From the NCBI RefSeq assembly GCF_048773025.1, contig NC_133546.1, forward strand, positions 64,131,001 to 64,195,000: 64,000 nucleotides of DNA, in the 5' to 3' direction. Numbering within the stretch: the stretch's first letter is position 1; every line of letters starts with the position of its first letter. The DNA is from Camelus bactrianus. Taxonomy: Eukaryota > Chordata > Mammalia > Artiodactyla > Camelidae. Under the pieces are notes generated by a model, which ran no database searches, was not told where the DNA came from, and saw nothing but the letters and a program-made list of their open reading frames with translations. Both the position numbers and the translations under genes were made by a program. Shown in pieces: positions 11,494 through 23,925 of the stretch.

Positions 11494-13110
11494 CCATTGC
11501 AGCAATAAATTGCCTATTTGAAGTTTTTGGCTGAACCTTTTCTAAAATCAAGAAAAATAGGACTTGTTACCCTTTGCCCAGAACTCTTCCAGGCTTGAGC
11601 AGGCCATGGCAGGCTCTGTGCAGTCTTCAGCTGGAAAAGGAATTGTAGACACAAAGGACTTTGTAAGTGCCCATAAAGCAATGGAATCTCTATTTCTTCG
11701 CTGAGTCTTAGAAACCAGTGCTTGGACACAGGAGGCAGATCTCTCTGAGCTGGACCTCCCTTACATTTCCTCCCCCTCTCCTCATTCCTCTCTGAGCAGT
11801 ACCATCTCTAGTAAAACAAACCAGAAGTGCCTGCCTTGGTTACTTGACACCATTCCAGACCCAAGACTTAAGGGCTGGAAACTGGCGTGGCCTCTTCACT
11901 TGAAACTTTCTCTTCATAGTTTGGTAACAATACCATAATTCGTCATCATTACTTTTATGTTCCCATAATAGGGCATATTAGACTCAGGAAGGAAAACATC
12001 CACTTCAACTTTCTGAAAAAAAGTTACTCAGTTACAGCTCTTCCCCAGCTCCCACAAAGATTCTGAATGATAAACTCGACAAAGGGAGCTATGAATCCTC
12101 TCAATTGTTTCATATGCTTACAAAGTTTAGTGCAAATGTTAAGGATTCTTGAAATAAGGTAAAAGTAATGAAGGAATTGAAATAAAATTCCACATCATTC
12201 ATTAAAATCTCAGAAGTGATGATGTCAAGAAGAAAAAGTAGCCAGGGTTCTTTCTCATCTAGCACAGTAGAAGATGCTTGCTGTTTTACTCTTGATATTG
12301 AGAGAAAAATAAGCTGAAACATATCTTTGAATTTTTAAAAAGAAATTATGAGCAAATTGGAAATATATGTGTTAGAAATCACTAGAGGAAACAAAGAGAA
12401 CTTGATCAATAAAACGCATTTCCTGTGTATCCCTCCAACCCTGTGGTAATGTTCAAGCCAATTTTAGAAGAGCCTGTTTCAATACGTGAATTTATTTTTC
12501 CCTCTGCTTTCTTCTCTCAAGCCAAGGATGTCTTCTCAAGAAAGGCTGCTGCCTGTGGCACATTTGATGGTTGTATTCCTTACACAATCAATAGAGTGTA
12601 TCTGGAATGTGTACGTACTATCATTAGACCCTATTTTGAAGGGATTAAAATTTAGAATGGAGGTGAGAAAAAGCAGGTGAGAAGAGAATCCTACAAAGCA
12701 GTGAGTGGTGACCCCAAACCCCTGGTATGGACGACAACAGCTGTAGGAATCCAAAGAGGTCCCTCCCCGTGAATGTGGCTGAAGAAGTCATCCTTGTTGG
12801 GATGAGGCAGGATTTGATGTGGGCCTTTAATGATCATTCAGATTTGTAAAGACAGGAAGACGGAGGTACTCAGGAATGATAGCATTTCAGGATGGTAAGA
12901 GCGTTTGACTAGACTGGAGGAGTTGAGATGGGACAGTGAAAGATAAGATAGAAAAAGAGACCCTGTTAGACTGTGGGAGGCACTGAATGCCATCCTGAAA
13001 TCAGAGATCCTTCTTCCTTCTGACTTTTTAGGGATTGAGCACAACATGAGCCAGAGACACATTTTTCTTTTGTGACCTGAGGGGACTTTTGAGCTCTGGG
13101 ATCTTTAGCT
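11494..13110. other. unassigned DNA
   Basis: About 1.6 kb with no assigned repeat or exon. Part of 12,750-13,050 has the purine-rich style of reversed L2, but I cannot anchor it. Confidence 0.35.
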
Positions 13111-13332
13111 GCAGTGGTTAAGAGTGAGGGGGCCCTAGAGTCACACTGCCTGGGTTGAAATGTCACCTGTATAGTTTTCAGTGAGTTACTAACCTCATCT
13201 TTAAAATGGGGTAAAGGAAAAAAGTTGGTATCCGTCTCATAGAGGTTTTTAGTGTGGCGTGGGCTCTGTACTCGCAGTGTTTAGAACGGTGCCTGGTATG
13301 CAGTGCGCCGTACATTCAGCTGTAGTTACTGT
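13111..13332 (+). repeat. MIR SINE, near full length
   Basis: GCTGCAGTGGTTAAGAGTGA, GTCACACTGCCTGGGTTGAA, ACCTCATCTTTAAAATGGGG, then CGGTGCCTGGTATGCAG follow the MIR consensus from the tRNA-related head to the tail. Confidence 0.75.
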
Positions 13333-15051
13333 TCTATGAGTTTGTTTCTACCACGCCTCCGTCCCATTGCCTATGAGATTTATTTTCTGAGACTTCAGGT
13401 GAACGACACAAGAAAGGTGATGTGTTAGGAAAATTAATCTGCTGGCAGAGCACCCAGTAGACTGAGAAGAAAAGGAAGATCTTTTGTTGTCAAACGAGAA
13501 GAAGCTTCCCGTTCCCCAAAACCTGTCCCCAAAATGCCTGGACCCAGTACCTTTGTCAGCGCTTCTTCCCCTTCTGCTCTTAATTATTTTTGGAGGCCAT
13601 TAAGAGTGCAAGAGGATACAGACTTTTCCATCTGCTGGCAGTGCTGATCTAAGATGCTGCAGGTTCACCCATCCTAAGCATTTCCCCGTAGACCTTTGAC
13701 AATGAGTTCTTTCTCAGTCTTCTCTTGTGAGCAGAAAGCTTTTGCAAATAATCTTTAAGGGAGGAAAGAAATCCAGCCCAGAAGTTTCTGACCTGTTCAA
13801 TTTACCTTTTATATAATTTCTGAAAGTACCAGGAGTTCTCTTCCATTGTTCAGTGTCACTGGTTCTCAGGAGAACAAGGTGGAGTCTTCAGGGTGAACAA
13901 ACCCTGTTCCCTTGTATGCTTAATTCCCTTGTGTATTTGTCTCCCTCCCTTATGTTCAGCATTATGCTGTGGGGTCACAGCAGTGGAAACTAGGAATACT
14001 CGGCCAGCAATACCACAGATGGGAGAGAAGTTGCTGACTATGTTACTGCATTTCATATAAGTGAGCACTTTTCTTCTTAGAGAATAATTCAGCATATTCT
14101 TAAAATGAACTAGGACCCAATATTTGAGTAACCTATGTTTATGTATTATAGTCAACGTCAACATAGGGAAGTAGACAGATTGGGCCAGATGGGCGGGAAT
14201 AAACTATCTTTCTCTGGTTCTTATCCTCATCTGCTATTCAAAGTCCTGCAGCTCCTTGCAAAATTCTCTGTATCTAGGGCACACTAGTGGGCGCTCCTGT
14301 GTATCACCTACCTTCTATCACCCACCCTCCATTTTCTTCTTTTTTTTTAATCCAGCATCATTTGGTGCTGGTGATCTCCCCTGCTAAAGTGTCCAACGTG
14401 GGGCTGTTGTGTGTGGGCACAGTTGGCATGGTGCCTCTTCTTCCTGGATGTCCCCTTTGGAGCAAAAGGGTGAAATTATCTTGGAAGCTTGGATAAGCCC
14501 ACGTTCCTCTGTGTAGAGTGCAAAAGTGGGAGAATGTTGAGTTCATATTGCATTGCACTTTGTGACATGAATCCTAAAGCAGTGTTTCCCTGCACCCTAG
14601 TATCTATAGAGTTTTTAGTAAAAATTGCCTATCAGTTTTTAAAACTTGACATCCCCATCCCATGGCTGGACTTTAAGATATATTTTAAGTACCACACTCT
14701 AAAATGCCACTTTTGAACCAAGCCCATAGGCAGAATTCTTTCTTCTTTTAAAATGAATTACTCCCTGGAAGTTTCTTGGTCCCTCATATAAACAGACTCA
14801 GACCAGAAATCCCAGATGTTGGCACTGTTTGGGTGAAGTTGAGACTCCAATACATTTATATGTTCTTGACTATTCTACCTTTACAGAATTGCTATACCAT
14901 GAGCATTAACCATTTTTTTCTTTCTGTTTTAATTTTCTAGCAGTTATGCAGAATTACTAAATTTGTGGCTATGGTTAGGGTGAAAATTTATTGGATTCAG
15001 TTGATTTTTCAATTACCTTCTGTCCTAGAAAACTTTGCTTCAAGAAGGACA
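13333..15051. other. unassigned DNA
   Basis: About 1.7 kb with nothing I can name. Short overlapping open frames around 14,290-14,720 on both strands have no splice sites in a consistent frame. Confidence 0.4.
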
Positions 15052-15420
15052 GGTACCATATGATATTACTCACATGTGGAATATAAAAAAGTTAAAACTG
15101 TAAAAAACAAAGTAAAAAGGTGGTTACTAGAGAATAGGGGCTGTGGGGATAAGATTGATGGTGGTTAAGGACACAAACTTATGACATGTGGTAAATAAGC
15201 CATAGAGATCTACTGTACAGTATAATGGATATGGGTAATAATATTGTACTATAATTGTGTAGTATGATAAATATCGCTACACTGGCAATATTAGAGTAGA
15301 AATGTATCAAAGTAACACGTAATATGCCTTAACTGTATACAATGTTACACATCAAATTTATTAATTAAAGAAAGATTTAAAAAATAAAATATTGTGGAAG
15401 TTCAAAAAAAGAAAAGAAAA
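15052..15420 (+). repeat. LINE-1 3' end
   Basis: GTACCATATGATATTACTCA, CATGTGGAATATAAAAAA and the later GTGGTTACTAGAGAATAGGG are the end of ORF2 and the 3'UTR of an older L1M-type element. It ends in A-rich sequence near 15,380-15,420. No ORF survives. Confidence 0.7.
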
Positions 15421-15569
15421 GCTATCTTCTTTCTGTCTTAGGTCATTTGATTTTATTTTCAGAGAAAATTGCTATGAAGCAAAACTTTCGTGTCGAATTT
15501 CCAACTGAACTTCAGGATCAATTTATAATGTTCCTTGTGTTTTATTTTGTGTAATAAAATTAAACAACA

Positions 15570-15695
15570 GTTGGACTTTTTGAAGGGCAAAAGCTCCTTG
15601 AGGACAAGCCCAGTGCTTTATTCATCTTCTCAACCCTGTGGTTAGCATGGTGCAGAGAAAGCATTCTATACATGTTGCCTTCATTAATTACTCTG
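15570..15695 (+). repeat. L2 LINE 3' end
   Basis: AAAGCTCCTTGAGGACAAGC, AGTGCTTTATTCATCTTCTC and AGCATTCTATACATGTTGCC follow the L2 tail. Diverged. Confidence 0.5.
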
Positions 15696-17029
15696 TAGGG
15701 GACACAAATATTAGAAAACTAGAAAAGTGGACAATAGGGCACGACTCATTTGAGTCAATCCATTGTTGCAAAATGTTTGTGTATCTCTCTGTTAAAAGCA
15801 TCTGCTGCAAAATGTGTATCTCTTTGTTAAAAGCTTCTACAGCCTTCAAGGTTTATTTTCAGTATCACTTCCTCTCAGAGACATTTTCTATATCCGCTCA
15901 AAAATATTTCTTTTTTGAAAATATATTTTTCACAAGTAAAAATGATTATGTCTTTGGTCCTATTGGAAATGCATTGAAGACATTTACCCATGGCTATGAA
16001 ATGCAGATGAAAATTCAATCTTGATTGAATTCTGTGTTCTTAGATGAATATAATGACCAGGTTGGCAAATCCACTCTGTGTCCTGACTCTTTCCTGACCT
16101 GGTTTGGAAACTTCATGTAAAGTGGCACTTTATCTCTTATTAATTCCAAAGATGACAGAGACAGGATTTCATTGTCTAGTTAGGAGAAGCTGCGTTCTCT
16201 GATTAGCTGCCTTGCCCTTTTTGAAGCTTTGATTTATTGGGGCAGAGGAAGCACTGGGTTTTGTATGTGCTGAAAGCAAACGAGGGTAAGGAATAATTTA
16301 TAGTTCTCTCTTTGCAGCTGGAAAAAAACCGTAAAGGTTATTTTCATTACATTGCTATAGGAACTGTTCTGAAACAAAAGAAAGATACTGTAATAAGTAG
16401 AAACCCAAAGAATGACATTGAGCTACTGTTTCGGTTAACTTCAAAAAAATTGTTAAAATCATTTTGAAGCAGATCGGCCCTTCTGAACTCTTATCTTAAT
16501 TTTACAGAGAACGATGTCTCTTCCAATTTGGCACTGGGGCTGTGCGGAGTTGCGTTTCTGCAGTTCCCCGGCAAAGTTCCGTTTGCCAAAACAAAGCGTG
16601 GGTGGAAGGGAGCAGGAGAGAACTGGCAGGTAGCTCTTTCTACTGGGGAAAATGCTGCCAAAGAGGAATCCAAAACACAAGTGTCAAGGGAAAAGCACTC
16701 AACTGTTCACAAAAAACAGAAAAAAAAATGTAGCAAACATTAGACAACACCAAATTTGCTTGAGTTTCCCAAGATTTTGTTTTTCTCCTTTTAATACTTG
16801 ATAAAGCCTGTGTTTGGCAAGGTGCTTGCTACGTGCTCCTTCTATTAAAATATGTTGGGAAAACCTCAGGGATCAGAGTATTTTCTATACTAGAATGAAG
16901 TTTGCATTTCCCCTTCTGAGCCAGCCAAGACTTTGTTCAGTCAGCAGATGAAGTGTGCATACTCTTTCAATCTCGTGGATAATTCCAAATTCCAACCATG
17001 GCTCCTAGAGTCAAAGATAAGTAAGATGT
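15696..17029. other. unassigned DNA
   Basis: Nothing recognised. The 128-codon open frame at 15,638-16,024 is AT-rich, overlaps the L2 tail and contains a short internal duplication (GCAAAATG...TGTGTATCTCT repeated at 15,768-15,820). It does not look coding. Confidence 0.4.
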
Positions 17030-17180
17030 CAAGATCTTGGGTAGGGAGCAAGGTGAAAAGGAAGAATGAAGTCCAGTGGTGGATGAGTCAGAGTCAGAGT
17101 AGGAGGGCATTCTAAGCAGAGAACCACAGCAGGGGCAAATGACTGGAGGTAGGAAAGTTGGGGTGTGTTTGTGGAATGGT
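17030..17180 (-). repeat. possible L2 fragment, reversed
   Basis: GGGCATTCTAAGCAGAGAAC followed by CAGCAGGGGCAAATGACTGG is the reverse of the L2 block normally read as CCTTTGCACATGCTG...GGAATGC. Short and weak. Confidence 0.4.
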
Positions 17181-17199
17181 AAGTTATCTCATTTAATTA

Positions 17200-17430
17200 C
17201 ACTTTAAGGCAATTACAGTATGTCAGGTACTAACTCATTTATTTGTCAGAACATTATGCAGAAAATCCTTTTGTTATTATTTTATGGATGAGGAAACCAA
17301 GACATGGAGAAATCCAGTGACTTACCCAAGGTCAGGCAGCTAGAGAGGGGCACGGCTAGTATTGGAATCTAGCTCGGTCAGATCCAGAGCATGAACTTTT
17401 ATCCTCAGTGTCATCTGTAGCCTCTTGGTC
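17200..17430 (-). repeat. MIR SINE, reversed
   Basis: TTTATGGATGAGGAAACCAA, GACTTACCCAAGGTCAGGCA and GGAATCTAGCTCGGTCAG are the reverse of the MIR core and head. Confidence 0.75.
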
Positions 17431-17589
17431 ATGACAGAGGAGAGGCCCTTTCTTGGAAGAGGAGAGGGCAGTGAGAAGTGATGGATAATCTAGAAATTGT
17501 AGAGTCCTCAACCTCTTTTCCTAATAGCTTGCTGGACATCTCTACCTGAATATAGTATCTGCCCTTCAAATCCAACTGGTCTGAAAACC

Positions 17590-18370
17590 AGGCTCATTAG
17601 GGTCTTCATCTTCCCAGGCAGTGTTCCTCTGGCAGTTGGTCTCCAGGCTGCAGCATCATCACCTGCACTCAGGTACCCAAGCTGGAGCCCTCCCTCACCA
17701 TCCTCCTCCCCCTCTGTAAGTCTCCACCCTCTTGTTCTGGTCCAGCTGCTGCTGCTCTGCTTCCAACCCTCACCAGACTGTCACACCTGGACTCTCACTC
17801 AGGCTGGTACAACCACCTACGAACAGAATTGCCTTTCTCTCTACCTCCTCTGGGCCCCCAACACATCCTGCAGAGGTCAGCTAGAATATTTTCAGACACC
17901 AGGGCTCTGATCATATCATTCTCCTCAAAACTTGGCTCCCTGCAGAATTTCCTTAGAATCCTGCTTTCAAGGTCCTCCACGATTGGGTCTCAACCTATTT
18001 TTCCAGCTTTACCTTGTCCCTGTCTCCTCACTGAAGTTGAATTTTTGAGAGCACCAGTTAGACTTTCCTGTGAACTGCCTTCCACTTTCTAGCTTCCACA
18101 TCACTGCTTGTTCATTGAGTGGTCCCTGTCTGAAACACCCCATCTCACTTCTTAAACCTTCCCTCTTCTCCTGGGTCAGATGAGTTATCCTCATGCGAAC
18201 TCTCCCAGAGCATTGTGCTTATATCTCGCCCTTCAGATTCTTCCATTCTCTGCGTTACATCATAGCCTTTTGGGTTTAAGACATTCTCCCCAGTTAGACG
18301 ACAAGCCCTTTGGGATGAAGGACACTGTCTTACTCATCAGTGTGATTCTACTACTTTAGTAGTAAGCTCA
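17590..18370 (+). repeat. L2 LINE, 3' half
   Basis: The L2 3' region runs in order: GCTCTGATCATATCATTCTC, AAACTTGGCTCCCTGCAGAA, TTCAAGGTCCTCCACGATTG, then a decayed 3' tail with GACGACAAGCCCTTTGGGAT. About 780 bp long, making it one of the longest L2 copies here. No open frame. Confidence 0.75.
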
Positions 18371-19216
18371 CCGAACCGAATTATGCTGAAATGAAGACAC
18401 ATTCACTCGGTCCTGAGCAGAGGCTACATTTGACAATGGACTTGATGGGTCGCTTCTCTGAACCAGAGGATCATCCTTGGTAATAGACCACACCTTGTGG
18501 GAGCAGGTGGTTATGAAGCTACATGGGGCTGGGTGGCTTGGAATCGTTCTCAAAGTCTTTCATCCCACAAAGCCCAAACCTGCCTAATTAACTGAATCAA
18601 GGAAGGAAGAATTTACAGAATTCTTTACCCTGGCATATTCCTAATATGGAATATTTTTTCATAAAGAGGGGATCCCAGTCATTCCCTGTGTGTGTGTGTA
18701 CACAACTGGTATAGGGAAAACTGAACAGGCAGACCAGGACACCACACAGAAATGAAATCAATAGATATCATAACCTACATACACACATAATTTTAGACAA
18801 TCATAATGCACTAACTTCAGTACAGACGATGTGAAAGAAAGTGATGTATAATAATAACCTACATTCCAATATGCACAGGCTTAGTTTAGGACCACACTGG
18901 AGGACCTAGTGAAGCCATCTGTGCTTACGCCGTGAGTGGGACAAGCCCAGCTGCAGACTCGTGCAGGTGGATGGCTGGTCTCAGGGACTCAAACACATGA
19001 GCAGGAAAGTGCCAGACAAGACAACGTGCAGTCTTCCCTCAACTACGTAGCAATCGTGAATGTGGAAAATTCCACATGTGCTAAAATCAGGCAAAACATA
19101 TGTTATTTTTATGTATAAACAGAGTTCAATTCTAGGCTCAGGCAATTATAAACAGATGTTTCACCTAAATGAATGTCTGATAAAACATCCAAAAATGGTG
19201 TCGGATGTGGAACAGT
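18371..19216. other. unassigned DNA
   Basis: No family or exon recognised. There is a short GTGTGTGTGTA tract near 18,690-18,700. Confidence 0.4.
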
Positions 19217-19377
19217 TCTTGCTGGGCAGGTCTGTGCCGTGCCTTGTGGAATGTTTAAAATCCCTGACTCCCCCTGAATGCCAGTAGTACTTCCAAATAT
19301 TCTCACAACCAAAAATACCCTCCTCACTTTCCAGAATGGCCCCTCGTAGGCAAAATCACTCCCAGTGAGAACTGCTG
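19217..19377 (-). mobile_element. MER20 fragment
   Basis: GTGCCTTGTGGAATGTTTAA, GAATGCCAGTAGTACTTCC, CACAACCAAAAATACCCTCC and the end AGTGAGAACTGCTG match the reversed MER20. One end (about 50 bp) is missing. Confidence 0.7.
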
Positions 19378-19415
19378 AGCTGTGTCACTGGGTCTGTGAG
19401 GAAGTCGACTCAAGA

Positions 19416-19506
19416 GGATTAATCAACCACCAAAGTTGACTTTTCTAGAAAGTAGTAAAGTCAGTTATGTAAGTATAACTCATGGCTCTCGATTCCTAAT
19501 CCAGTG
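19416..19506 (+). repeat. local duplication, copy 1
   Basis: CAAAGTTGACTTTTCTAGAA AGTAGTAAAG reappears at 20,261-20,350. I count about 61 of 74 aligned bases the same from CAAAGTTGAC onward (about 82%). Copy 2 lies within an LTR-like segment, so copy 1 may be a detached piece of that family. Confidence 0.7.
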
Positions 19507-19901
19507 CTATTTTGTTAGGCATATTCACACACACACATAGCTGTATATACAAATGTCATATTAATATATATTTATAAATTCATACACATGTGACGATATT
19601 TGTTTTGTTGAAAAACCATGTAGTCGGTCGGTATTTGACTGTCTGATTCATAAAAGCCTGTTCTGACATTTTGATTAAAATTAGTTTATTCATACTGCTT
19701 AACTCAAGTAAACAGTTTTGTATGAAAACATGGACTGAAGGCAGGAGAATGCATTTCCTCATTATTACAGGCTCTTTCATTTCCAGTCATGCAGCTGGCT
19801 GGGTAATAGGACTCCTTTTCCACTGAAAGCAATGACTTTTCACCAAAAACAGCTGCAGAGTTAGGGAAGTCCGCAAGGCTACTCTTACTTCTGACGCTAG
19901 T

Positions 19902-20489
19902 TGAAAGTTTGGGGCTTCTAAGATTTATAATTTGCTAGAAGGACTCACAGAACTCACTGAAAGTTGTTATATTCATGGTTATGGCTTATTATAGCAAAAA
20001 CATACACATTAAAATCCACCAAAAGGAGAGACACATGGGGCAGGGTCCAGGGAAGTTCCACATGTGAAGCTTCCATTGCCTCTCCCAGCTGAGTCATGGA
20101 TGGGACTGACTTCTCCCAGAAAAATACATGACAGTATGCACAGAGTATTGCCAGTCAGACAAGCTCACCGGAACCTTGGTGTCTAGAATTTTTGTCCAGG
20201 TTACTTAGACATGGTTGACAGCCTGTGTGGCTGATACCAGGGACTCACATCCCCCACAGTGGACTATCAATCAACAAAGTTGACATTTCTAGAAAGTAGT
20301 AAAATCAGTTATAGAAGTATAACCCACATCTCTTGACTCCTAACCCTAATGGTGCAACCCAAGGCCCGTAGGGAAACCAAGACACTGGTGTCAGGCAGGA
20401 CATTCCAGGGGCTTAGAGAGCACCTCCCAGGAGCCAACAGCAAAGGCCAGACCCCTCTCTGAGTAAGGTTAATTCTTTACTATACAACA
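19902..20489 (-). mobile_element. ERV LTR fossil (ERVL/MER21-like)
   Basis: Reading the minus strand there is a block corresponding to a poly-A signal region followed by CAACTTTCAGTGAGTTCTGT GAGTCCTTCTAG. Plus-strand landmarks are GAAGGACTCACAGAACTCAC, GGCAGGGTCCAGGGAAGTTC and GGAACCTTGGTGTCTAGAAT. The order fits a class III-like LTR. The family name is from memory and uncertain. It is diverged and has no internal region beside it. Confidence 0.5.
20261..20350 (+). repeat. local duplication, copy 2
   Basis: Partner of 19,416-19,506 (about 845 bp apart, same orientation). Conserved core: AAGTTGACATTTCTAGAAAG. It sits in the middle of the LTR-like segment. Confidence 0.7.
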
Positions 20490-21514
20490 ACCTAAAATGC
20501 TCCAAAAGATTTCAGAGCCCTCTTTTCAAGAGCATCAAAGACCTGAGAAGATAACAGAATTATTGAGCCCAAATTAAGTGAAGATGGGACCCAGTGAGGT
20601 AAGCAGATCCTTGAAGCCACTCCTGCCTTGAGGACAGCTGTTCATTCTGATGCGTTTGTCCAGCTGGCCTTAAAGGTGTGGGAAACTAGACCAAGCCCAA
20701 GACGGGAAATAAAATAGCAGACCCTTCTCTCATCATGCTGGGACCTCAAAGAGAAACCAGAAATACTCACTTCACATCCTTCTCCAAGAGCATGCAAGGA
20801 TATTTACCTTGGCACCAGGCAGTGCTGGGAGGAGGGAAACATGAGACATAAAGACAAGTTGATCCTGACACAGATTTGCAGCCCCAAATCCCAGATTTGC
20901 AGTCCAATAAAACTCAGGCTGTGAATTTTGTTTAAAGTGGCCTTAAACTGGTAGTCCGTCCAAGCACTTGGAAGAAATAAATTCCGATCCTCTCCAGAGG
21001 AATGCACCTTCATCCTAGAGCTCAAAGAATTCTCACAATTTTCTGAAGGAAATGAGCATCGTATAGTAAAAGATACCTAGGCACACAGGGTACCAGACAC
21101 AAGTGTAAGAACCAACAGAATAAGAAACACACCCACAAATACTTCAAATGTTGGAAGTGTGAGAGAGGTGAGAAAACAACTGTGCTGCCTATGTTTAAAG
21201 AAATTAAAACCCTAATTACTACAAAAGATATTAGGAGCGCTTAGACAAATGAATCTACATCTTAGACTTTTCCAGGATTTGAGCCTCATCACATCACACT
21301 CACCCACACAGACAATAAATAAAAATCATTGATCTTGGAAATGTTTACAGAGTTGTGGATGAGCTAAGTTGGCTCAAGTCAAAAGTACATTCTCTTAACC
21401 TTTGATCCTTCAAACAAAAAAAAAGTGGAAATTTTATGATTGAGATCACTCAGTGCTATTTAAAGAAGAATGTAAATACAGCTCGGTCTGCCTCACTTTA
21501 AAAATAAAAAGAAT
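20490..21514. other. unassigned DNA
   Basis: About 1 kb with nothing recognised on either strand. Confidence 0.4.
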
Positions 21515-21735
21515 TGGGTCTACGCTTTGCTAGCTCTTGGGCCTTGGAAAAATTATTTAATATCTTTAAGTCTAAGTTTTCTGTGAAATGAGGACAGCAA
21601 TAGCAAGGACTCCATTTTTAGTAAAATGAGGATGAAAATACTATTGATTCATAGGAGTATGGTGAGGGGTAAATGAAAAATGCATGTAAGGTGCTTAGCA
21701 CTCCTGGCATAGAGTAATCCATCAGTACATGCGGG
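21515..21735 (+). repeat. MIR SINE
   Basis: GCTAGCTCTTGGGCCTTGGA, TTTTCTGTGAAATGAGGACA, ATGTAAGGTGCTTAGCACTC and a TGGCATAGAGTAATCCATCA tail follow MIR. Confidence 0.7.
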
Positions 21736-22197
21736 CTTCTTTTTAAAAAGGAAGATGTCGTGTTTAAAAGAGGATAAATTATGGGGCAGCTATTCACTTG
21801 ACAAGTGTACAGTATGGTGTTCGTTTAAACAGTGGTGTATCTAAGACACACTGATTAAAATCTTTCTTTACTCCTGAATAGGCGTGTCTGCCACAGAAGC
21901 AGGGAGGAGGGCTGGCAGGGACCATCATGTACAGGTTTTTACCTTGTCAGGCCATTATAGCTTTCTAGGTCCATTTCCTTCTCACGTCCCACTTTCCCCT
22001 CCCCTTTGATTGTCATGTCTCCCTACTCGGTGAACATGGAAAACAGTTGGACACATCTCAGGAAAACAACACTTCAAACCCGTGAAAACTATTTTATCAC
22101 CTTTTCCCTCTTGTTCAAATTGAATAAATCAACTCATTTAAACTTTTCACTTGGTCAGAGTTTTCCAAAGCTATAATCATCACTGTTTTAGAAACCA
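21736..22197. other. unassigned DNA
   Basis: Nothing recognised in about 460 bp. Confidence 0.4.
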
Positions 22198-22240
22198 AAC
22201 TTTTTACTGCAGTATAGTTGATTGACAGTGTTGGCTGTAG
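22198..22240 (-). repeat. tiny LINE-1 3' tail remnant
   Basis: ACTTTTTACTGCAGTATAGTTGATTGAC-like text (22,199-22,227) resembles the reversed start of a cetartiodactyl L1 3'UTR tail. It is only about 40 bp, so weak. Confidence 0.35.
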
Positions 22241-22442
22241 GCTAAGTTCATCCATTGCCTGATTTTTGTGAATAAAGTTTTATTGGAACACAGCCACACG
22301 CATCATTTCATTATTGTCAGCGGCTGCTTTCTTGCTCCACCTGAAGAGTTGAATGCTTGTGACAAAGACCTTATGGTTCAGAAAAGCCTAAACTATTTCC
22401 TTTCTGGCCCTTTGTGGGAAAAATTCGCTGACCTCTTGCTTT
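22241..22442 (-). mobile_element. hAT-Charlie-type MITE
   Basis: AATAAAGTTTTATTGGAACA, CAGCCACACGCATCATTTCA, AAAAGCCTAAACTATTTCC and TTCTGGCCCTTTGTGGG match the reversed mammalian MITE whose outer end reads CAGGGGTTGGCAAAC. I do not assign the exact family name. Non-coding. Confidence 0.7.
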
Positions 22443-22494
22443 AAAATGTTACTGTGCTGCTGATGCTTATTTACCTGGTGTCTTCTCCCATCTC

Positions 22495-22955
22495 CTCTCT
22501 TTCTACGCTCTCTCTTGTTCACTGTGCTCAAGCCACATGGTCTTCTTTCAGTTATTAGAGCGTGCCAAGACCTTTCCTGCCCAGGGAATTACCACAGGAT
22601 ACTCCCTCCGCTTGGAACAGCCCTCTGTCTGGAACAGTCTCCTCCCACGGCTGACTGCTTCTCACCATTTGTGTTCTTGTTCGGGTCACCTCCTTGGAGA
22701 AGCTGCCCTAACCACTCTACCTGACAAATCCCCCTTCTCTCACATCACGCTGTTCTTGTTCATATTCCTCCGCTTTTCTCCTCCAAAGCATGCATGCCAA
22801 TTAGAAATTAACTTTTTGCTTATTTACCTGCTTAAGGCCTGTTTCTCTCGTGTCTCTGAGCTCCAGGAGTGATGAGCAATGTCTGATCTATCCTCGGAGC
22901 CTGGCAGATAGTAGATGTCCAATAACTAATTACTGAATAAATGAATAAATAAATG
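22495..22955 (+). repeat. L2 LINE, 3' end
   Basis: GTGCTCAAGCCACATGGTCT, ACAGCCCTCTGTCTGGAACA, GGAGAAGCTGCCCTAACCAC, CTGAGCTCCAGGAGTGATGA and a tail ACTGAATAAATGAATAAATA follow L2 in order. This is one of the best preserved L2 tails in the window. Confidence 0.85.
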
Positions 22956-23730
22956 GCAAACTTACTTATATACTGACCCTTCTTTTATTTTGTGATTTGG
23001 ATTTTCTCTTTCAACGTACTTTGCTCAGAAAATGTTTGCTGTATTCTCTCTCCTTTGCTCCAAATTATCAAGGTCATGCTGTATTTAAATTTTTTTCTCT
23101 CCTTTGGGGTGATTTCTCTTGTAGCTTGATGCCGCCTGCAAACTTAATGATTGCTGTTTGGTTATTCATGTGGTTTGGAGCTGAATGACGAAGACAGATT
23201 GTACCGACTATTGTCTTTGGGTCATTTCAGTAATAGGAACACGAAGTCTTCACAGAGAAAGTATCCCTGAATGAGGTGCTGAAAATAGTATATTTGAATA
23301 TTAATGAATACCTTGTAAATTGCATAGCGTTTGTTTCTGGAATTATTTGTATTTTGATGACTGTGCATTTTGATTTCTAGAAAAGCCTTCCCAGAAGCCA
23401 AAATTGATTACACTTATAAAGCATTCTCTAATTATAAAAATTTTCCTTTAAAAACTGCCTTCAGTAAATGCCTCTTCAGAGTAAAATGAGATGCAGCAGA
23501 GTAAATGAAAATCCTTATGCAACATACCAGTTATGGCTCTGATTAAACTGTGTTTCTGTTTTGCAATGATGGCTTTACTGAAATGAAAGCTTTGCTACTG
23601 CTGGTTCCACTGTACACATCTCCTCACCAACCACTTCATCAAGCTAGACTCTGGGTAAACTCCAACTGTTCCTTAACAATCTAAGAACACGATCCTGAGG
23701 GGGAGAGAACTTAGAGCATGCAGGGCTGGC
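22956..23730. other. unassigned DNA
   Basis: Nothing recognised in about 775 bp. Confidence 0.4.
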
Positions 23731-23925
23731 CATTAGTTCTCGGAGTGTGGTGTGTGGTTCTCAGGCCAGCAGCTTCAGCATCACTGAGAACTTGTTACAA
23801 ACTTGGGGCCCCATCCCAGACCTAATGAATCAGGAACCTGGTGGGATGTGGAGACATAAGTCAGCAATCTGGGTTTTAATAAGCTCTCCAGGAGAATCTG
23901 ATGCAGATGAACTGTCAAGGAAGGC
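23731..23925 (-). mobile_element. MER5A (hAT-Charlie MITE)
   Basis: CCAGCAGCTTCAGCATCACT, CCCATCCCAGACCTAATGAA, GTCAGCAATCTGGGTTTTAA and GCTCTCCAGGAGAATCTGAT match reversed MER5A. It is followed at 23,928-23,948 by a 21-base A run, which is not part of a MITE and has no visible source. Confidence 0.8.
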
